Of a stretch of DNA of 50,534 nucleotides, positions 1 through 9,377 are shown piece by piece. The notes beneath the pieces are model-generated. The model ran no database searches. It was not told the DNA's origin and saw nothing but the letters and a program-made list of their open reading frames with translations. Both the position numbers and the translations under genes were made by a program. Location: NCBI GenBank assembly GCA_003216975.1, contig QCHY01000011.1, forward strand, positions 1-50,534, written 5' to 3'. Each line of letters begins with the position of its first letter. Position 1 is the stretch's first letter. The DNA comes from Prochlorococcus sp. AG-402-I20 (GTDB lineage: Bacteria; Cyanobacteriota; Cyanobacteriia; PCC-6307; Cyanobiaceae).

Positions 1-1
1 A

Positions 2-178
2 AGAGGATCCTGGAGGGGAGGTTTTACTTATAAAAAAGATGATAATCCAGGTGTTCTTATTCAAAATCCGTCATATGTTCAATGTCGTGTTCCCGATTGG
101 CGCATAAGTACTACGGAGCCCTTAGATAAATACAAAGGGCCAGAAATACCAGTGAATTCTGTATGGAAAATTTTATAA
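2..178 (+). CDS. 3' end of an unidentified protein (5' cut by window edge)
   Basis: An open frame enters from the window edge and runs 58 codons to a TAA stop. The visible residues are rich in Trp, Pro and charged residues (begins RGSWRGGFTYKK, ends VNSVWKIL) and contain no membrane segment. I do not recognise the family. The composition fits a soluble, globular C-terminus. The next gene is on the opposite strand and converges on it, with about 50 bases between the stops. Confidence 0.6.
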   Translation, partial: RGSWRGGFTYKKDDNPGVLIQNPSYVQCRVPDWRISTTEPLDKYKGPEIPVNSVWKIL

Positions 179-229
179 AGTTAAAAAGTTTTTTTTGAAT
201 AATTGTTTTTACTTTTTACTAGTATATTT

Positions 230-742
230 CTAACTAGCATTAACAAGTGGAGCTAAATACTTAACCACAGCTGGAGTGATTAATAAAACCGCTATTAATC
301 TAAATGCATGAATTGCTGCAACGGCAGCTCCAACTCCAAGTTCGGCGCCAACAAGACTCATGCCAAGAGTTCCTCCAGGCGCAGATCCTAACAAGGCTAT
401 TAAAGGATCAATTCCAAAGAAATGTGCTACTAACAATCCAATAGCTAGACCAGTAAGTATCAAAGTAATTGTAATCAAGATGGCTGGCTTCCAAAGAGTT
501 TGCAGCTCTGCAAGAGTATCTTTATTAATACCAGTCCCAATAACGGTCCCTACTCCAATACCTAGAAAAGTTTTTGTACCAATGGGCCATTGAGCAGGTT
601 CAAATTGACCAGTGATGCTTAAGCATCCTGCGGCCAAAATTGAGCCTAAAAGAGGAGCTGCAGGAATACCGCTTAGCAACATCAAACTTCCTAGAGCAGC
701 TCCGCTAAGAATGTATATGATCAAATTCATTGGAGGATTCAT
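230..742 (-). CDS. AbrB-family (AbrB_dup) membrane protein, half-size
   Basis: A 170-residue, very hydrophobic protein of the AbrB/AbrB_dup membrane family (often annotated 'ammonia monooxygenase-like'). It shows the typical PAAPLLGSILAA segment near residue 30 and the SAPGGTLGMSLVGAELG motif in the second half, with about five membrane segments. Full-length relatives of about 350 residues contain two such halves; this is a single-repeat version, which is common in cyanobacteria and so not necessarily truncated. The transported substrate is not known for the family. Start is ATG at 742, with another Met four codons later. It is transcribed away from the radical SAM gene, and the 291-base spacer between them shows no clear regulatory motif to me. 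Confidence 0.75.
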   Translation of the reverse strand: MNPPMNLIIYILSGAALGSLMLLSGIPAAPLLGSILAAGCLSITGQFEPAQWPIGTKTFLGIGVGTVIGTGINKDTLAELQTLWKPAILITITLILTGLAIGLLVAHFFGIDPLIALLGSAPGGTLGMSLVGAELGVGAAVAAIHAFRLIAVLLITPAVVKYLAPLVNAS

Positions 743-1033
743 AATCCAAGCATTAAATCTATTTGGTTAGTCTGATCTATTTTTTGTTTTTTAAACCAAT
801 TGTTCAATATCAATTAAAAAAGCTTCTAAAAAAAATTTCTTCTTTCAATTAAATTATTAAATTACTGCTTACAAAAAACATGAGAAAAGCCTGTGGAACT
901 ATGTTTTGACTAGATTTGGAATGGATTTAAATTTTTTTCCTTTTAACTATTAATCTAATTTTCAATCAAAAAGGTCAACAAATTGTTAGTGTTTATCTCT
1001 AAATGACTATTTTTTGTATCAATTGATGTCCTA

Positions 1034-2647
1034 ATGAAAGCAAAGGTGACCTCTGAATTCAAACTTCTTAAACCCCAATCAGAGGTGAAGATCTTATATG
1101 TCAGGCTGCCTTGTAATCCAATTTTTCCAATTGGACCAATTTATTTAGCAGACCATGTCCATAAATGCTTTCCAAAGATTCAACAATTAATTGTAGATTT
1201 AGCTTCATTACCCATTTTAGATGTCGAAAGAATACTAATAAATAGCATAAAAAGTTTTAAACCTACCCTATTAGTTTATTCATGGAGAGATATACAAATT
1301 TATGCCCCTGTAGATGGAAGAGGAGGAAATCCATTACAAAATTCATTTGAAGTTTTTTATGCTCGAAATCCTCTCAAAAAAATTCGAGGTGCTTTAGGTG
1401 GTTTTCAACTTTTGAAAAGTCACTACGGAGAAATATGGAGAAACCAAAGATTAATTAGAAAGGGATTAAAATATGCTAAGAAATATGAACCAAATGCTCA
1501 AGTAATATTAGGTGGAGGTGCTGTTAGTGTTTTTTATAATCAATTAAAAAAATCACTCCCTAAAGGTACTATTATCTCACTAGGAGAAGGAGAACTATTA
1601 ATAGAGAAATTAATAAGAAATGAATCTCTTATGGATGAAAGATGTTTTATAGTTGGGGAATCTCCCAGAGAAAAACTAATTCACGAGAAACCAAATAATA
1701 TAATCAAAAGTGCATGTGATTATAGTTATATCGAATCAATTTGGCCTGAATTTAAATGGTACTTAGACGGTGGAGACTTTTATATTGGAGTTCAAACTAA
1801 AAGAGGTTGCCCACATAACTGTTGTTATTGTATTTACACTGTTATTGAAGGTAAAAAAGTAAGACTTAATCCAGTAAGTGAGGTCATTAAAGAAATCAAA
1901 CAACTTTATGAACTTGGAGTTCGAGGCTTTTGGTTTACAGATGCGCAATTCATACCTTCCAGAGGACATATTCAAAATGCTAAAGATATCCTTCAAGCTA
2001 TCTATAATGAAGGCTTGCATGATATTCACTGGGCCGCATATATACGAGCCGACAATTTAGATGAAGAATTGGCTGAATTAATGGTAATGACAGGTATGAG
2101 TTATTTCGAAATTGGCATCACTTCTGGTTCCCAAGAACTTGTCAGAAAAATGAGAATGGGATACAACTTAAAAACTGTCCTGAAAAATTGCGAACTGCTA
2201 GCAAAGGCAGGTTTTAAATCACAGGTTTCAGTAAATTACTCATTTAATGTTATTGATGAGCGTCCAGAAACCATAAGGCAAACAGTTGCTTATCATAGAG
2301 AATTAGAGAAGATTTTTGGGGCTGATATTGTTGAGCCTTCTATATTTTTTATAGGACTTCAACCCCATACATTATTAGAAGAGTATGGTCTAAAGAATGG
2401 CCTGCTCAAGCCTGGTTATAATCCTATGAGTTTGATGCCTTGGACTGCTAGAAAACTCCTCTGGAATCCAGAGCCAATGGGCAAGGAATTTGGAAGAGTA
2501 TGCTTAGAAGCCTTTGATAAGAACCCAACTGATTTCGGTAGAACCGTTATGAACTTATTAGAAAGAGATTATGGAGTATCATCTTTAAATGAAGCGTTAA
2601 CTGTCGAAGCCAAAAATCGACCAGTTCTTGCAAAAAGCCTTCGTTGA
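1034..2647 (+). CDS. B12-binding-domain radical SAM protein
   Basis: A 537-residue cytoplasmic protein with an N-terminal Rossmann-like cobalamin-binding region (residues about 20-200, including ILGGGAVSVF) followed by a radical SAM barrel. The [4Fe-4S] cysteines are in RGCPHNCCYC (CX3CX2C, about residue 258), and the barrel continues through GFWFTDAQF and EIGITSGSQ. Members of this class use SAM and a cobalamin cofactor for methylations or rearrangements; the substrate here cannot be read from the sequence. Start is the ATG at 1034. The last 79 bases overlap, tail to tail, the 3' end of the convergent CPBP protease gene. Confident on class, not on reaction. Confidence 0.85.
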   Translation: MKAKVTSEFKLLKPQSEVKILYVRLPCNPIFPIGPIYLADHVHKCFPKIQQLIVDLASLPILDVERILINSIKSFKPTLLVYSWRDIQIYAPVDGRGGNPLQNSFEVFYARNPLKKIRGALGGFQLLKSHYGEIWRNQRLIRKGLKYAKKYEPNAQVILGGGAVSVFYNQLKKSLPKGTIISLGEGELLIEKLIRNESLMDERCFIVGESPREKLIHEKPNNIIKSACDYSYIESIWPEFKWYLDGGDFYIGVQTKRGCPHNCCYCIYTVIEGKKVRLNPVSEVIKEIKQLYELGVRGFWFTDAQFIPSRGHIQNAKDILQAIYNEGLHDIHWAAYIRADNLDEELAELMVMTGMSYFEIGITSGSQELVRKMRMGYNLKTVLKNCELLAKAGFKSQVSVNYSFNVIDERPETIRQTVAYHRELEKIFGADIVEPSIFFIGLQPHTLLEEYGLKNGLLKPGYNPMSLMPWTARKLLWNPEPMGKEFGRVCLEAFDKNPTDFGRTVMNLLERDYGVSSLNEALTVEAKNRPVLAKSLR

Positions 2648-3420
2648 ATAAATATAATTATCAATAAAATTGTGATTCCAATAATGCCACCAATTGGATT
2701 GACCATGTATTGACTTGGTCCCAATAAAAAATAAGGCGTATCAACAGAAAAAATAATCATTCCGCAATCAAATAGATACCAAATACCTACTAAACCTCCA
2801 TGCAAACCAATACAGCCCCATATGGATCCTTTATCAATTGTTCGTCTTAACGTTAGAACTAATCCAAAAAGAAAAAGACCGCCCAAAAAAGGGATTAAAG
2901 CTAACAAGCCAATATCAGATCTGTAATGAGCGAGACTAAAAATTATAGATTGATAAATAATTCCTCTTCTCAAACCAAATAAAAGAACCATTTCCTCAAT
3001 CAACCATCCTCGAAAAACTACTTCTTCAGCAAACACAATGCCCACTATCAATAATATTGCATTTAATAATTCAATAAATTTAATATTGTCAATTCTATCA
3101 ACCCAGCCGCAAAAGAAAAAAAATAAAAAAAGAACAAATAGAAGAAGAGCTGAAAAAATAAATCCACTAAAAAATATTTTTAACGCTAATAATTTATTTT
3201 TAAAATCTAATCCTATAGATGCCCAAAAATGATTAGTTTTCCATCTAACCCTACCCCAACTAGGTAGAACACTTAGAAACAATATAAATGTTAATATAGT
3301 GCCTATAATACTTAAATTATTGGGACTAATATCTCGATTAAATATATAAAAGAAATGACTAATAAGCCATCCAGTAGGATATAAAAATAAGAAAAGAGTA
3401 AATGTTGGTATCCATTGCAT
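2569..3420 (-). CDS. CPBP (CAAX/Abi) intramembrane metalloprotease
   Basis: A 283-residue polytopic membrane protein of the CPBP/Rce1-like family. The conserved motifs are present in order: EEVVFRGWL (EExxxR), then FSLAHYR (FxxxH), then HGGLVGIW with the third conserved His; these residues would bind the catalytic metal. Cyanobacterial members have been linked to protein maturation and thylakoid roles, but the target is unknown. I chose the ATG at 3420 over the in-frame TTG at 3432 because AGAAG lies just upstream of it. The gene ends inside the 3' end of the convergent radical SAM gene. Confidence 0.8.
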   Translation of the reverse strand: MQWIPTFTLFLFLYPTGWLISHFFYIFNRDISPNNLSIIGTILTFILFLSVLPSWGRVRWKTNHFWASIGLDFKNKLLALKIFFSGFIFSALLLFVLFLFFFFCGWVDRIDNIKFIELLNAILLIVGIVFAEEVVFRGWLIEEMVLLFGLRRGIIYQSIIFSLAHYRSDIGLLALIPFLGGLFLFGLVLTLRRTIDKGSIWGCIGLHGGLVGIWYLFDCGMIIFSVDTPYFLLGPSQYMVNPIGGIIGITILLIIIFIQRRLFARTGRFLASTVNASFKDDTP

Positions 3421-3464
3421 CTTCTGATGCAACCATCTATTCCAAAAACTGGTAATTGAAAATT

Positions 3465-3836
3465 TCAGCTTTCTAATTCTATGGAACTTGTAAGGCCCTT
3501 TGCCTTTAAAGATTCCGAGTAAAACTCAGCAGGTTCTAAGTCACAGGTAATAACAAGTCCAATTCCATTATTGTGCGTTTCTAACATAATATTCAAAGCA
3601 TCTTGTTCACTTAATTGTGGAACTACCTGCCTTAAAGTTTCAACGACATAATCCATCGTATTAACTGGATCATTATGAAGTAAAACCTTATATTTGGGCG
3701 ATAATTTCCTAACTCGCTGAACTTCCCTATCAATAACAGCAGTGTCTCCATCAGTTTGATTTGCAGAATCAACCATAATTAAACTGCGAGGATGAATAGC
3801 ACTTTTTAACAAGAAACTTACCATGTAATTACGCAT
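3465..3836 (-). CDS. clpS: ATP-dependent Clp protease adaptor ClpS
   Basis: ClpS adaptor, which delivers N-degron substrates to the ClpCP protease. The family core is clear: YKVLLHNDPVNTMDYVVETL and the later Met/His region LETHNNGIGLV. Two starts are possible. ATG at 3836 gives 123 residues and overlaps the dapL stop (TAATG), suggesting translational coupling. The inner ATG at 3776 gives 103 residues beginning MVDSANQTDG, nearer the usual family length. The 20 extra residues ([10 protein letters not shown]...) look unlike a typical ClpS N-terminus, so the shorter form is a real alternative. It follows dapL in the same transcription unit. Confidence 0.85.
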   Translation of the reverse strand: MRNYMVSFLLKSAIHPRSLIMVDSANQTDGDTAVIDREVQRVRKLSPKYKVLLHNDPVNTMDYVVETLRQVVPQLSEQDALNIMLETHNNGIGLVITCDLEPAEFYSESLKAKGLTSSIELES

Positions 3837-5059
3837 TAAAGTTTTACGATCCTTTTCATAGCTTTTTCGACATTTTCTCTACTGTTGAAGGCAGACAATC
3901 TAAAATAGCCTTCTCCCGCAGCTCCAAAACCACTCCCTGGTGTACCCACGACATTTGCCTTTTCAAGCAAGAAATCAAAGAAATCCCATGAATTCATGTT
4001 TTTCGGTGTTTTTATCCATGCATAAGGTGCATTAACAGCACCAAAAACTTCAAATCCTGCAGCAGTCAAATTTGATTTAATGATTTGAGCATTATCCATA
4101 TAAAAACTTACTAATTTTTTAATTTGTATTTGCCCTTCTTTAGAGTAAACAGCTTCCGCACCTCTTTGAACAACATAACTTACACCATTGAATTTAGTAC
4201 TCTGTCTACGATTCCATAATGACCACAAATCAACTTCTTCTAATCCTGCTTGACCTTTTAAACACCTTGGTATAACTGTAAAAGCACATCTTGTCCCAGT
4301 AAAACCAGCATTTTTTGAAAAAGAACGAAACTCAATTGCACAATCTTTAGATCCCTCAATTTCAAAAATCGAATGAGGAATCGAGTCATCTTTAATGAAA
4401 GCCTCATAAGCAGCATCAAAAAGAATCAAAGAATTATTTTCTTTAGCATATTTAACCCAAGAAGCCAATTGTTCTCTAGTTGCTACCGCCCCAGTTGGAT
4501 TATTGGGAAAACAAAGATATATCAAATCAAATTTTTCTTTTGGTATTGCGGCCTCAAATCCATTCTCTGAATTAATTGGGATATAACTTAAACCTTGATA
4601 TTCTCCTGCCAAGTTGGCTTCGCCTGTCCTACCCGTCATCACATTCGTATCAACGTATACAGGATAAACAGGGTCCGTTACTGCTATTTTGTTGTCCTTT
4701 CCCAAAATATCCAAAATATTACTGCTATCGCATTTTGAGCCATCTGAGACGAAGATTTCTTCTGCTGAGATATCGCAACCACGCGATAAATAATCATTTT
4801 TAGAAATGCTCTCTCGGAGCCATTGGTAACCCTGCTCTGGCCCATACCCCCGAAAGCCCTCCTCTGTTCCCATTTCTTCAATAGCCGCTTTCATCGCATC
4901 ACGACAAGCTAAAGGCAGGGGTTCAGTAACATCACCAATACCTAGGCGGATTAAATCAACATTTTGATTCTTAGAGCTAAAGTCTTTAATTCTTCTAGAA
5001 ATCTCTGGGAACAGATAGCCTGCTTTTAACTTCAGGTAATTAGTGTTAACTTGTACCAC
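3836..5059 (-). CDS. dapL: LL-diaminopimelate aminotransferase
   Basis: DapL, a fold-type I PLP aminotransferase of 407 residues, converts tetrahydrodipicolinate directly to LL-diaminopimelate for lysine and peptidoglycan synthesis. This is the route used by cyanobacteria and plants. Family signatures are [10 protein letters not shown] near residue 40, FVSDGSKCD near 105, [10 protein letters not shown] near 180 and the PLP-lysine region [15 protein letters not shown] near 250. Length matches the family. It is first of a two-gene unit with clpS, whose possible start overlaps its stop, and is divergent from rne. Confidence 0.95.
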   Translation of the reverse strand: MVQVNTNYLKLKAGYLFPEISRRIKDFSSKNQNVDLIRLGIGDVTEPLPLACRDAMKAAIEEMGTEEGFRGYGPEQGYQWLRESISKNDYLSRGCDISAEEIFVSDGSKCDSSNILDILGKDNKIAVTDPVYPVYVDTNVMTGRTGEANLAGEYQGLSYIPINSENGFEAAIPKEKFDLIYLCFPNNPTGAVATREQLASWVKYAKENNSLILFDAAYEAFIKDDSIPHSIFEIEGSKDCAIEFRSFSKNAGFTGTRCAFTVIPRCLKGQAGLEEVDLWSLWNRRQSTKFNGVSYVVQRGAEAVYSKEGQIQIKKLVSFYMDNAQIIKSNLTAAGFEVFGAVNAPYAWIKTPKNMNSWDFFDFLLEKANVVGTPGSGFGAAGEGYFRLSAFNSRENVEKAMKRIVKL

Positions 5060-5449
5060 TTAAAAATCATCAAGATTTAATTTAAGGATAATCCCTTAAA
5101 TGCCTAGAAATATTCAAACATAAATGATTCCATAATAAGAACTAATTTTTACAGGTAACCAAGTTGAAAGCAGTTAGCTAAAAAGTGATGCTGTGATAGT
5201 ATCAATTGAGAACTAAGAAAAGGGTTTAAGCCCCTAATGTTCTTACATTAACGTCATTTTCTCTTAAAGGGACACCTAGATTAAACGTTGGCATCTCCAT
5301 CGATTTCAACTGGATTATATTTAATTCCACTTCCAAACAGTATTCAAAAATCTCTTTAAGTTTGTTTGGCGTTATAAATTTCCAAAAGTTCTACTTGCAG
5401 TTTTTCTGCTAATCAATTTTTAATAGCTTGAAAAAGCTCAACATTGTAT
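5060..5449. promoter_or_regulatory. Divergent dapL/rne spacer with rne leader hairpin
   Basis: A 390-base non-coding stretch between dapL (minus) and rne (plus). I see no credible small gene in it. A hairpin with a GAAA loop, AGCTT-GAAA-AAGCT, lies at 5425-5438, ending 11 bases before the rne ATG. A shorter GGG/CCC stem with loop TTTAAG lies near 5226-5237. Long 5' leaders on rne that control its expression are known in bacteria, including cyanobacteria. That this one is autoregulatory is inference from its length and the hairpin. Confidence 0.4.
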
Positions 5450-7372
5450 ATGCCCCAGCAAATTTTAATTGCTGAGCATTTGCGAATTGCCGCTTTGCTC
5501 ACTGATGAGAGAATAGATGAATTAATCGTGGCTCAAGGTAGCTACCAAATTGGTGATATTTTCTTTGGAACAGTTGAAAATGTTCTGCCTGGAATAGATG
5601 CTGCTTTTGTCAATATTGGAGAAAGTGAAAAAAATGGTTTTATTCATGTCAATGATTTAGGGCCTCTCAGATTAAAAAAAGCAACTGCAGGAATAACAGA
5701 ATTACTCGAACCAAGGCAAAAGGTTCTGGTTCAAGTAATGAAAGAGCCCACAGGATCAAAAGGACCTAGATTAACTGGAAATATAGCTCTTCCTGGTAGA
5801 TATCTTGTACTACAGCCTTATGGACAAGGTGTAAATATTTCGAGAAGAATAAGCACAGAAAGTGAAAGAAATCGACTGAGAGCATTAGGTGTACTAGTGA
5901 AATCTCCTAGTACTGGACTTTTAATAAGGACAGAAGCAGAAGATATTTCGGAAGAACTTTTAATTGATGATCTTGAAAATCTTCTCAAGCAATGGGAGCT
6001 TATTCAACAAGCATCTGAAAATTGCACCCCGCCAATTCTTTTAAATAGAGATGAAGACTTTATTCATAGAATTCTTAGAGATAATGTTGGTCAAAATGTT
6101 ACTCAGGTTGTTGTAGATAATACTGAAGCAATTGGTCGAGTTAAAAATTTCCTCGGTAAGGATAGTAAAGAATTAACAATAGAATTACATAGTGATTCGC
6201 AAAACATATTAGAAAAATATAGAGTCATTTCTGCAATTAATGATGCATTAAAGCCAAGGGTAGATCTACCTTCTGGTGGTTATATAATAATAGAACCAAC
6301 AGAAGCATTGACAGTCATTGATGTGAATTCAGGCTCATTTACACGCTCTGCAAATTCCAGAGAAACAGTTTTATGGACTAATTGTGAAGCAGCGATTGAA
6401 ATAGCAAGGCAATTAAAACTAAGAAATATTGGTGGGGTTATTATTATAGATTTTATAGATATGGATACAAAAAGAGATCAACTTCAATTATTAGAACATT
6501 TCACATCTGCTATTAATGGAGACTCAGCGCGGCCACAAATTGCTTCACTTACAGAACTTGGGCTTGTTGAGCTAACGAGAAAAAGACAAGGGCAAAATAT
6601 ATATGAATTATTCGGGAAAAATTCTCCCAATTCTCAAGGGCAAGATCAGCTTCCAAATATCACTCTTCAAGATATAAACCCAACGACTTCATCTGAAGTT
6701 GGGGTGATTAACTCTACTTTCTTATCAGGAGAAGATACACAATCTTTACAGGAGAATAATACAAAAAAGAAGCGTATAAATAAAACTAAAGATCTAGAAA
6801 TAAATTTAACTAATGAAGAGCATAGATCATATTTAGATAATTCAAAATCTATTTCCAGAGAGACAACTAAAGAAGATATTCTTAAAGACAGCTATACTAG
6901 AAAGAAAGAAAATAAAATGATTAATATAAATATGGATGAAAATGAAGAAATTGTATATAGTTCAATGGGATTAGATCCTATTTTAATTCTAGATGAACCA
7001 CCACTATCTGAAAACTACACGGTTAATATAGTTAGGCCTGGAGTAGCGATAGAGGGAGAAGAAAAAAATAAAATACTTGAGGAAAAGCAACCAAAAATAG
7101 CTGATAATTCTAACCACAAAAATAAAAAAAATAGCAAAGATATTAATCACCTTAATAGCATCAATACCCTGGAACAAAATCCAGCCACTTCTGCAGAACA
7201 AGAAAATACCGAAGAAGAAAATGTTAATGTGGATTTAGATGAAGAAACAAGTGAATTAATTATTGTTGAAAATATTTCAATCAATGAAAAGGATGAATTA
7301 AGTTCCACCGAATCACAAGAAGTTAATGATGATCCAAGACGAAAAAGAAGAAGGTCTTCCGCTTCTTCTTAA
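5450..7372 (+). CDS. rne: Ribonuclease E/G
   Basis: Cyanobacterial RNase E/G, the main endonuclease of mRNA decay and RNA processing. Residues are numbered from the ATG at 5450 (640 residues); the in-frame TTG at 5444 would add two. An S1 RNA-binding region spans about 33-120. The DNase I-like catalytic part carries the metal-binding aspartates in VIDVNSGSFTRS (about 289-300) and DFIDMD (about 334-339). The CPxC zinc-link of proteobacterial RNase E is absent; TRKRQGQNIYELFG is in its place. From about residue 385 the protein is an acidic/Asn-rich disordered region ending RRKRRRSSASS, like the cyanobacterial Arg-rich tail that docks PNPase. rnhB follows two bases after the stop. Confidence 0.95.
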   Translation: MPQQILIAEHLRIAALLTDERIDELIVAQGSYQIGDIFFGTVENVLPGIDAAFVNIGESEKNGFIHVNDLGPLRLKKATAGITELLEPRQKVLVQVMKEPTGSKGPRLTGNIALPGRYLVLQPYGQGVNISRRISTESERNRLRALGVLVKSPSTGLLIRTEAEDISEELLIDDLENLLKQWELIQQASENCTPPILLNRDEDFIHRILRDNVGQNVTQVVVDNTEAIGRVKNFLGKDSKELTIELHSDSQNILEKYRVISAINDALKPRVDLPSGGYIIIEPTEALTVIDVNSGSFTRSANSRETVLWTNCEAAIEIARQLKLRNIGGVIIIDFIDMDTKRDQLQLLEHFTSAINGDSARPQIASLTELGLVELTRKRQGQNIYELFGKNSPNSQGQDQLPNITLQDINPTTSSEVGVINSTFLSGEDTQSLQENNTKKKRINKTKDLEINLTNEEHRSYLDNSKSISRETTKEDILKDSYTRKKENKMININMDENEEIVYSSMGLDPILILDEPPLSENYTVNIVRPGVAIEGEEKNKILEEKQPKIADNSNHKNKKNSKDINHLNSINTLEQNPATSAEQENTEEENVNVDLDEETSELIIVENISINEKDELSSTESQEVNDDPRRKRRRSSASS

Positions 7373-7374
7373 AT

Positions 7375-7962
7375 ATGGAAGCTAAGAAATTTCTGATTGC
7401 AGGAATTGATGAAGTAGGGAAAGGTGCTTTATTTGGCCCTGTTTTCGCTGGGGCTGTAATACTAAATAAAACGAACGAAACAAAGCTCTTGAATCAAGGC
7501 TTGAAAGACAGTAAAAAATTAAGCCCCCTACAAAGACAGCATTTAGTTCCTTTAATTAAAAAAAACTCAATAGCTTGGTCAATAGGCCAAGCTTCAGCTA
7601 GAGAAATTGATGCTATTGGCATCCGAGAGGCTACTGAAAAAGCAATGCTAAGAGCATTAGAAAAGTTTTCATTTCCACCAGACTTAATTCTCGTAGACGG
7701 AATATTGCCTATGCGCATCTGGCCAGGGAAACAAAAAACACAGGTTAGAGGTGAGAGTTATTTTCCTTCAATTGCTGCTGCCAGTGTTTTAGCAAAAGAA
7801 GCAAGAGATGAATTAATTAAACGACTAGCATGCCAATACAGCAATTATGAACTAGAAAAAAACAAAGGTTATGGAACTCAAATCCATAGAACAAACTTAA
7901 TCAAAGCAGGAGCAACCAAACTCCACAGAAAAAGTTTTCTATCCAGATTAGTAATAGACTAA
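7375..7962 (+). CDS. rnhB: Ribonuclease HII
   Basis: RNase HII, 195 residues, removes ribonucleotides and RNA from RNA-DNA hybrids. The N-terminal catalytic motif GIDEVGKGALFGP supplies the Asp/Glu pair, LILVDGI near residue 105 supplies the next acidic residue, and SIAAASVLAKEARDE is the conserved helix. Length is normal. The ATG lies two bases after the rne stop, so it is almost certainly cotranscribed with rne. This rne-rnhB pairing is common in cyanobacteria. Confidence 0.95.
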   Translation: MEAKKFLIAGIDEVGKGALFGPVFAGAVILNKTNETKLLNQGLKDSKKLSPLQRQHLVPLIKKNSIAWSIGQASAREIDAIGIREATEKAMLRALEKFSFPPDLILVDGILPMRIWPGKQKTQVRGESYFPSIAAASVLAKEARDELIKRLACQYSNYELEKNKGYGTQIHRTNLIKAGATKLHRKSFLSRLVID

Positions 7963-7970
7963 TAATTAGC

Positions 7971-8489
7971 TTACAACGAATTTTCTTTACACCAATTATT
8001 AAAGTCAACAATTAGCTGCTTCTCAACCCTTGACTTAATTCCTAACAAAATTCCATTTAATATTGATTGCCCAGTAGTCTCAAGCACTTTAGGAGGAATT
8101 AATCTCAATAGCTGAGGCTGACTGACAGTCACCCCCAAAAGAGCTTCGCCTTCAAGAGCTGATGGTTTTGCCTCCAGAATTGCATCTAAGGTTAAATCAA
8201 AATCCTCAACTAATCCCAAGCCATCCAGATGACTTTCAGTAACATACATTCTGATTTTCCTATCAGTATTTTCTACCCCTATTGATACGACTGGATTTAT
8301 TTGAAGTTGAAAAACTTTGAAACTTGTGACTTCGTACTTAAAGCTACCTGGGCCTAAAGGAGTCAATTTCTTTGGATCAAGCATTGCGCCAACAACTCTC
8401 TCCTGTTGTAGGAGATAATCAGGTAGTTGCTCCTTGTTATCTTGAACAACTAGATCAATTTTTTGTCGTGCTGTAAAGGCAAGAGCCAT
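7971..8489 (-). CDS. DUF1997 family protein
   Basis: A 172-residue soluble protein of the cyanobacterial/plant DUF1997 family (START-like fold by family knowledge); function unknown. Recognisable features are LPDYLLQQERVVGAML near residue 22, the region GPGSFKYEVTSF, and the closing LIVDFNNWC. I chose ATG 8489 (MALAFTARQKIDL); a TTG at 8552 is in frame but would overlap the start of the divergent pheA. It converges on rnhB with only eight bases between the stops. Confidence 0.8.
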   Translation of the reverse strand: MALAFTARQKIDLVVQDNKEQLPDYLLQQERVVGAMLDPKKLTPLGPGSFKYEVTSFKVFQLQINPVVSIGVENTDRKIRMYVTESHLDGLGLVEDFDLTLDAILEAKPSALEGEALLGVTVSQPQLLRLIPPKVLETTGQSILNGILLGIKSRVEKQLIVDFNNWCKENSL

Positions 8490-8545
8490 TATCAAAAATT
8501 TGCTCAACTTGATCTTATCGGCATTTACCCCTTTTTTTTTATCTA

Positions 8546-9376
8546 ATGTCAACTCGAGTGGCCTATCTAGGGCCTAAAGGAACATACGCTGAGAAGGCTG
8601 CAAAAGCTCTAGCAGCCTTAGAAAAGCTTGATTCACCACAGTTCTCTCCATGCAAAGGCTTAAGAACTGTAGTAGATAATCTTGCAAACAATCTTTGTGA
8701 AGCAGCAGTAGTTCCAATTGAAAATTCAGTAGAAGGTGGAGTTACCACAACATTAGATTCTCTATGGAGACATCAAAATCTATTTATTCATAGAGCCCTA
8801 GTACTGCCTATTAAACACTCATTAATGAGCAGCGGATCAATATCAACTATTTCAGAGGTCCTTTCCCATCCTCAGGCAATAGCCCAATGCAGCCAGTGGC
8901 TAAACGACAATATCCCAAATGCAGTTCATTTACCCACTAATTCAACGGCAGAAGCGATAAGGATGGTAAAAGGTAGCTCATTTAGAGCAGCGATAGGATC
9001 CAAAGATGCAAGTGAAGATCTAAATATTCTTGCTTATCCTATTAATGATATTGAAGGTAATTGCACTAGATTCGTTATTCTAAGTAAAAACAACATCAAA
9101 GTTGATGGCAATAAGGCGAGTATGGCTTTTTCTCTTAAGTCAAATACTCCAGGTGCGTTACTCCAAGCATTGAATTGCATCGCAAATCTTGGCCTAAATA
9201 TGAGTCGAATTGAATCCCGACCCTCTAAAAGAGAACTAGGAGAATATATCTTTTTCATAGACCTTGATTTAAATCAGTCTAATAAAAAAGACTTTGAAAA
9301 AATTACTGAAAAGTTATCTCCACTTTGCAATCAAATCATTAATTTTGGATGTTATTTCGGATCAGAAGTTGAGTAA
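8546..9376 (+). CDS. pheA: Prephenate dehydratase
   Basis: Monofunctional prephenate dehydratase, 276 residues, converts prephenate to phenylpyruvate for phenylalanine synthesis. Residues 1-180 form the catalytic domain: VAYLGPKGTYAE at the start, VPIENSVEGGV near residue 57 and the catalytic GNCTRFVIL near 172. An ACT regulatory domain follows with NTPGALLQAL and MSRIESRPSK, the Phe-binding GALV and ESRP motifs, so feedback inhibition by phenylalanine is expected. Divergent from the DUF1997 gene. Confidence 0.95.
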   Translation: MSTRVAYLGPKGTYAEKAAKALAALEKLDSPQFSPCKGLRTVVDNLANNLCEAAVVPIENSVEGGVTTTLDSLWRHQNLFIHRALVLPIKHSLMSSGSISTISEVLSHPQAIAQCSQWLNDNIPNAVHLPTNSTAEAIRMVKGSSFRAAIGSKDASEDLNILAYPINDIEGNCTRFVILSKNNIKVDGNKASMAFSLKSNTPGALLQALNCIANLGLNMSRIESRPSKRELGEYIFFIDLDLNQSNKKDFEKITEKLSPLCNQIINFGCYFGSEVE

Positions 9377-9377
9377 T

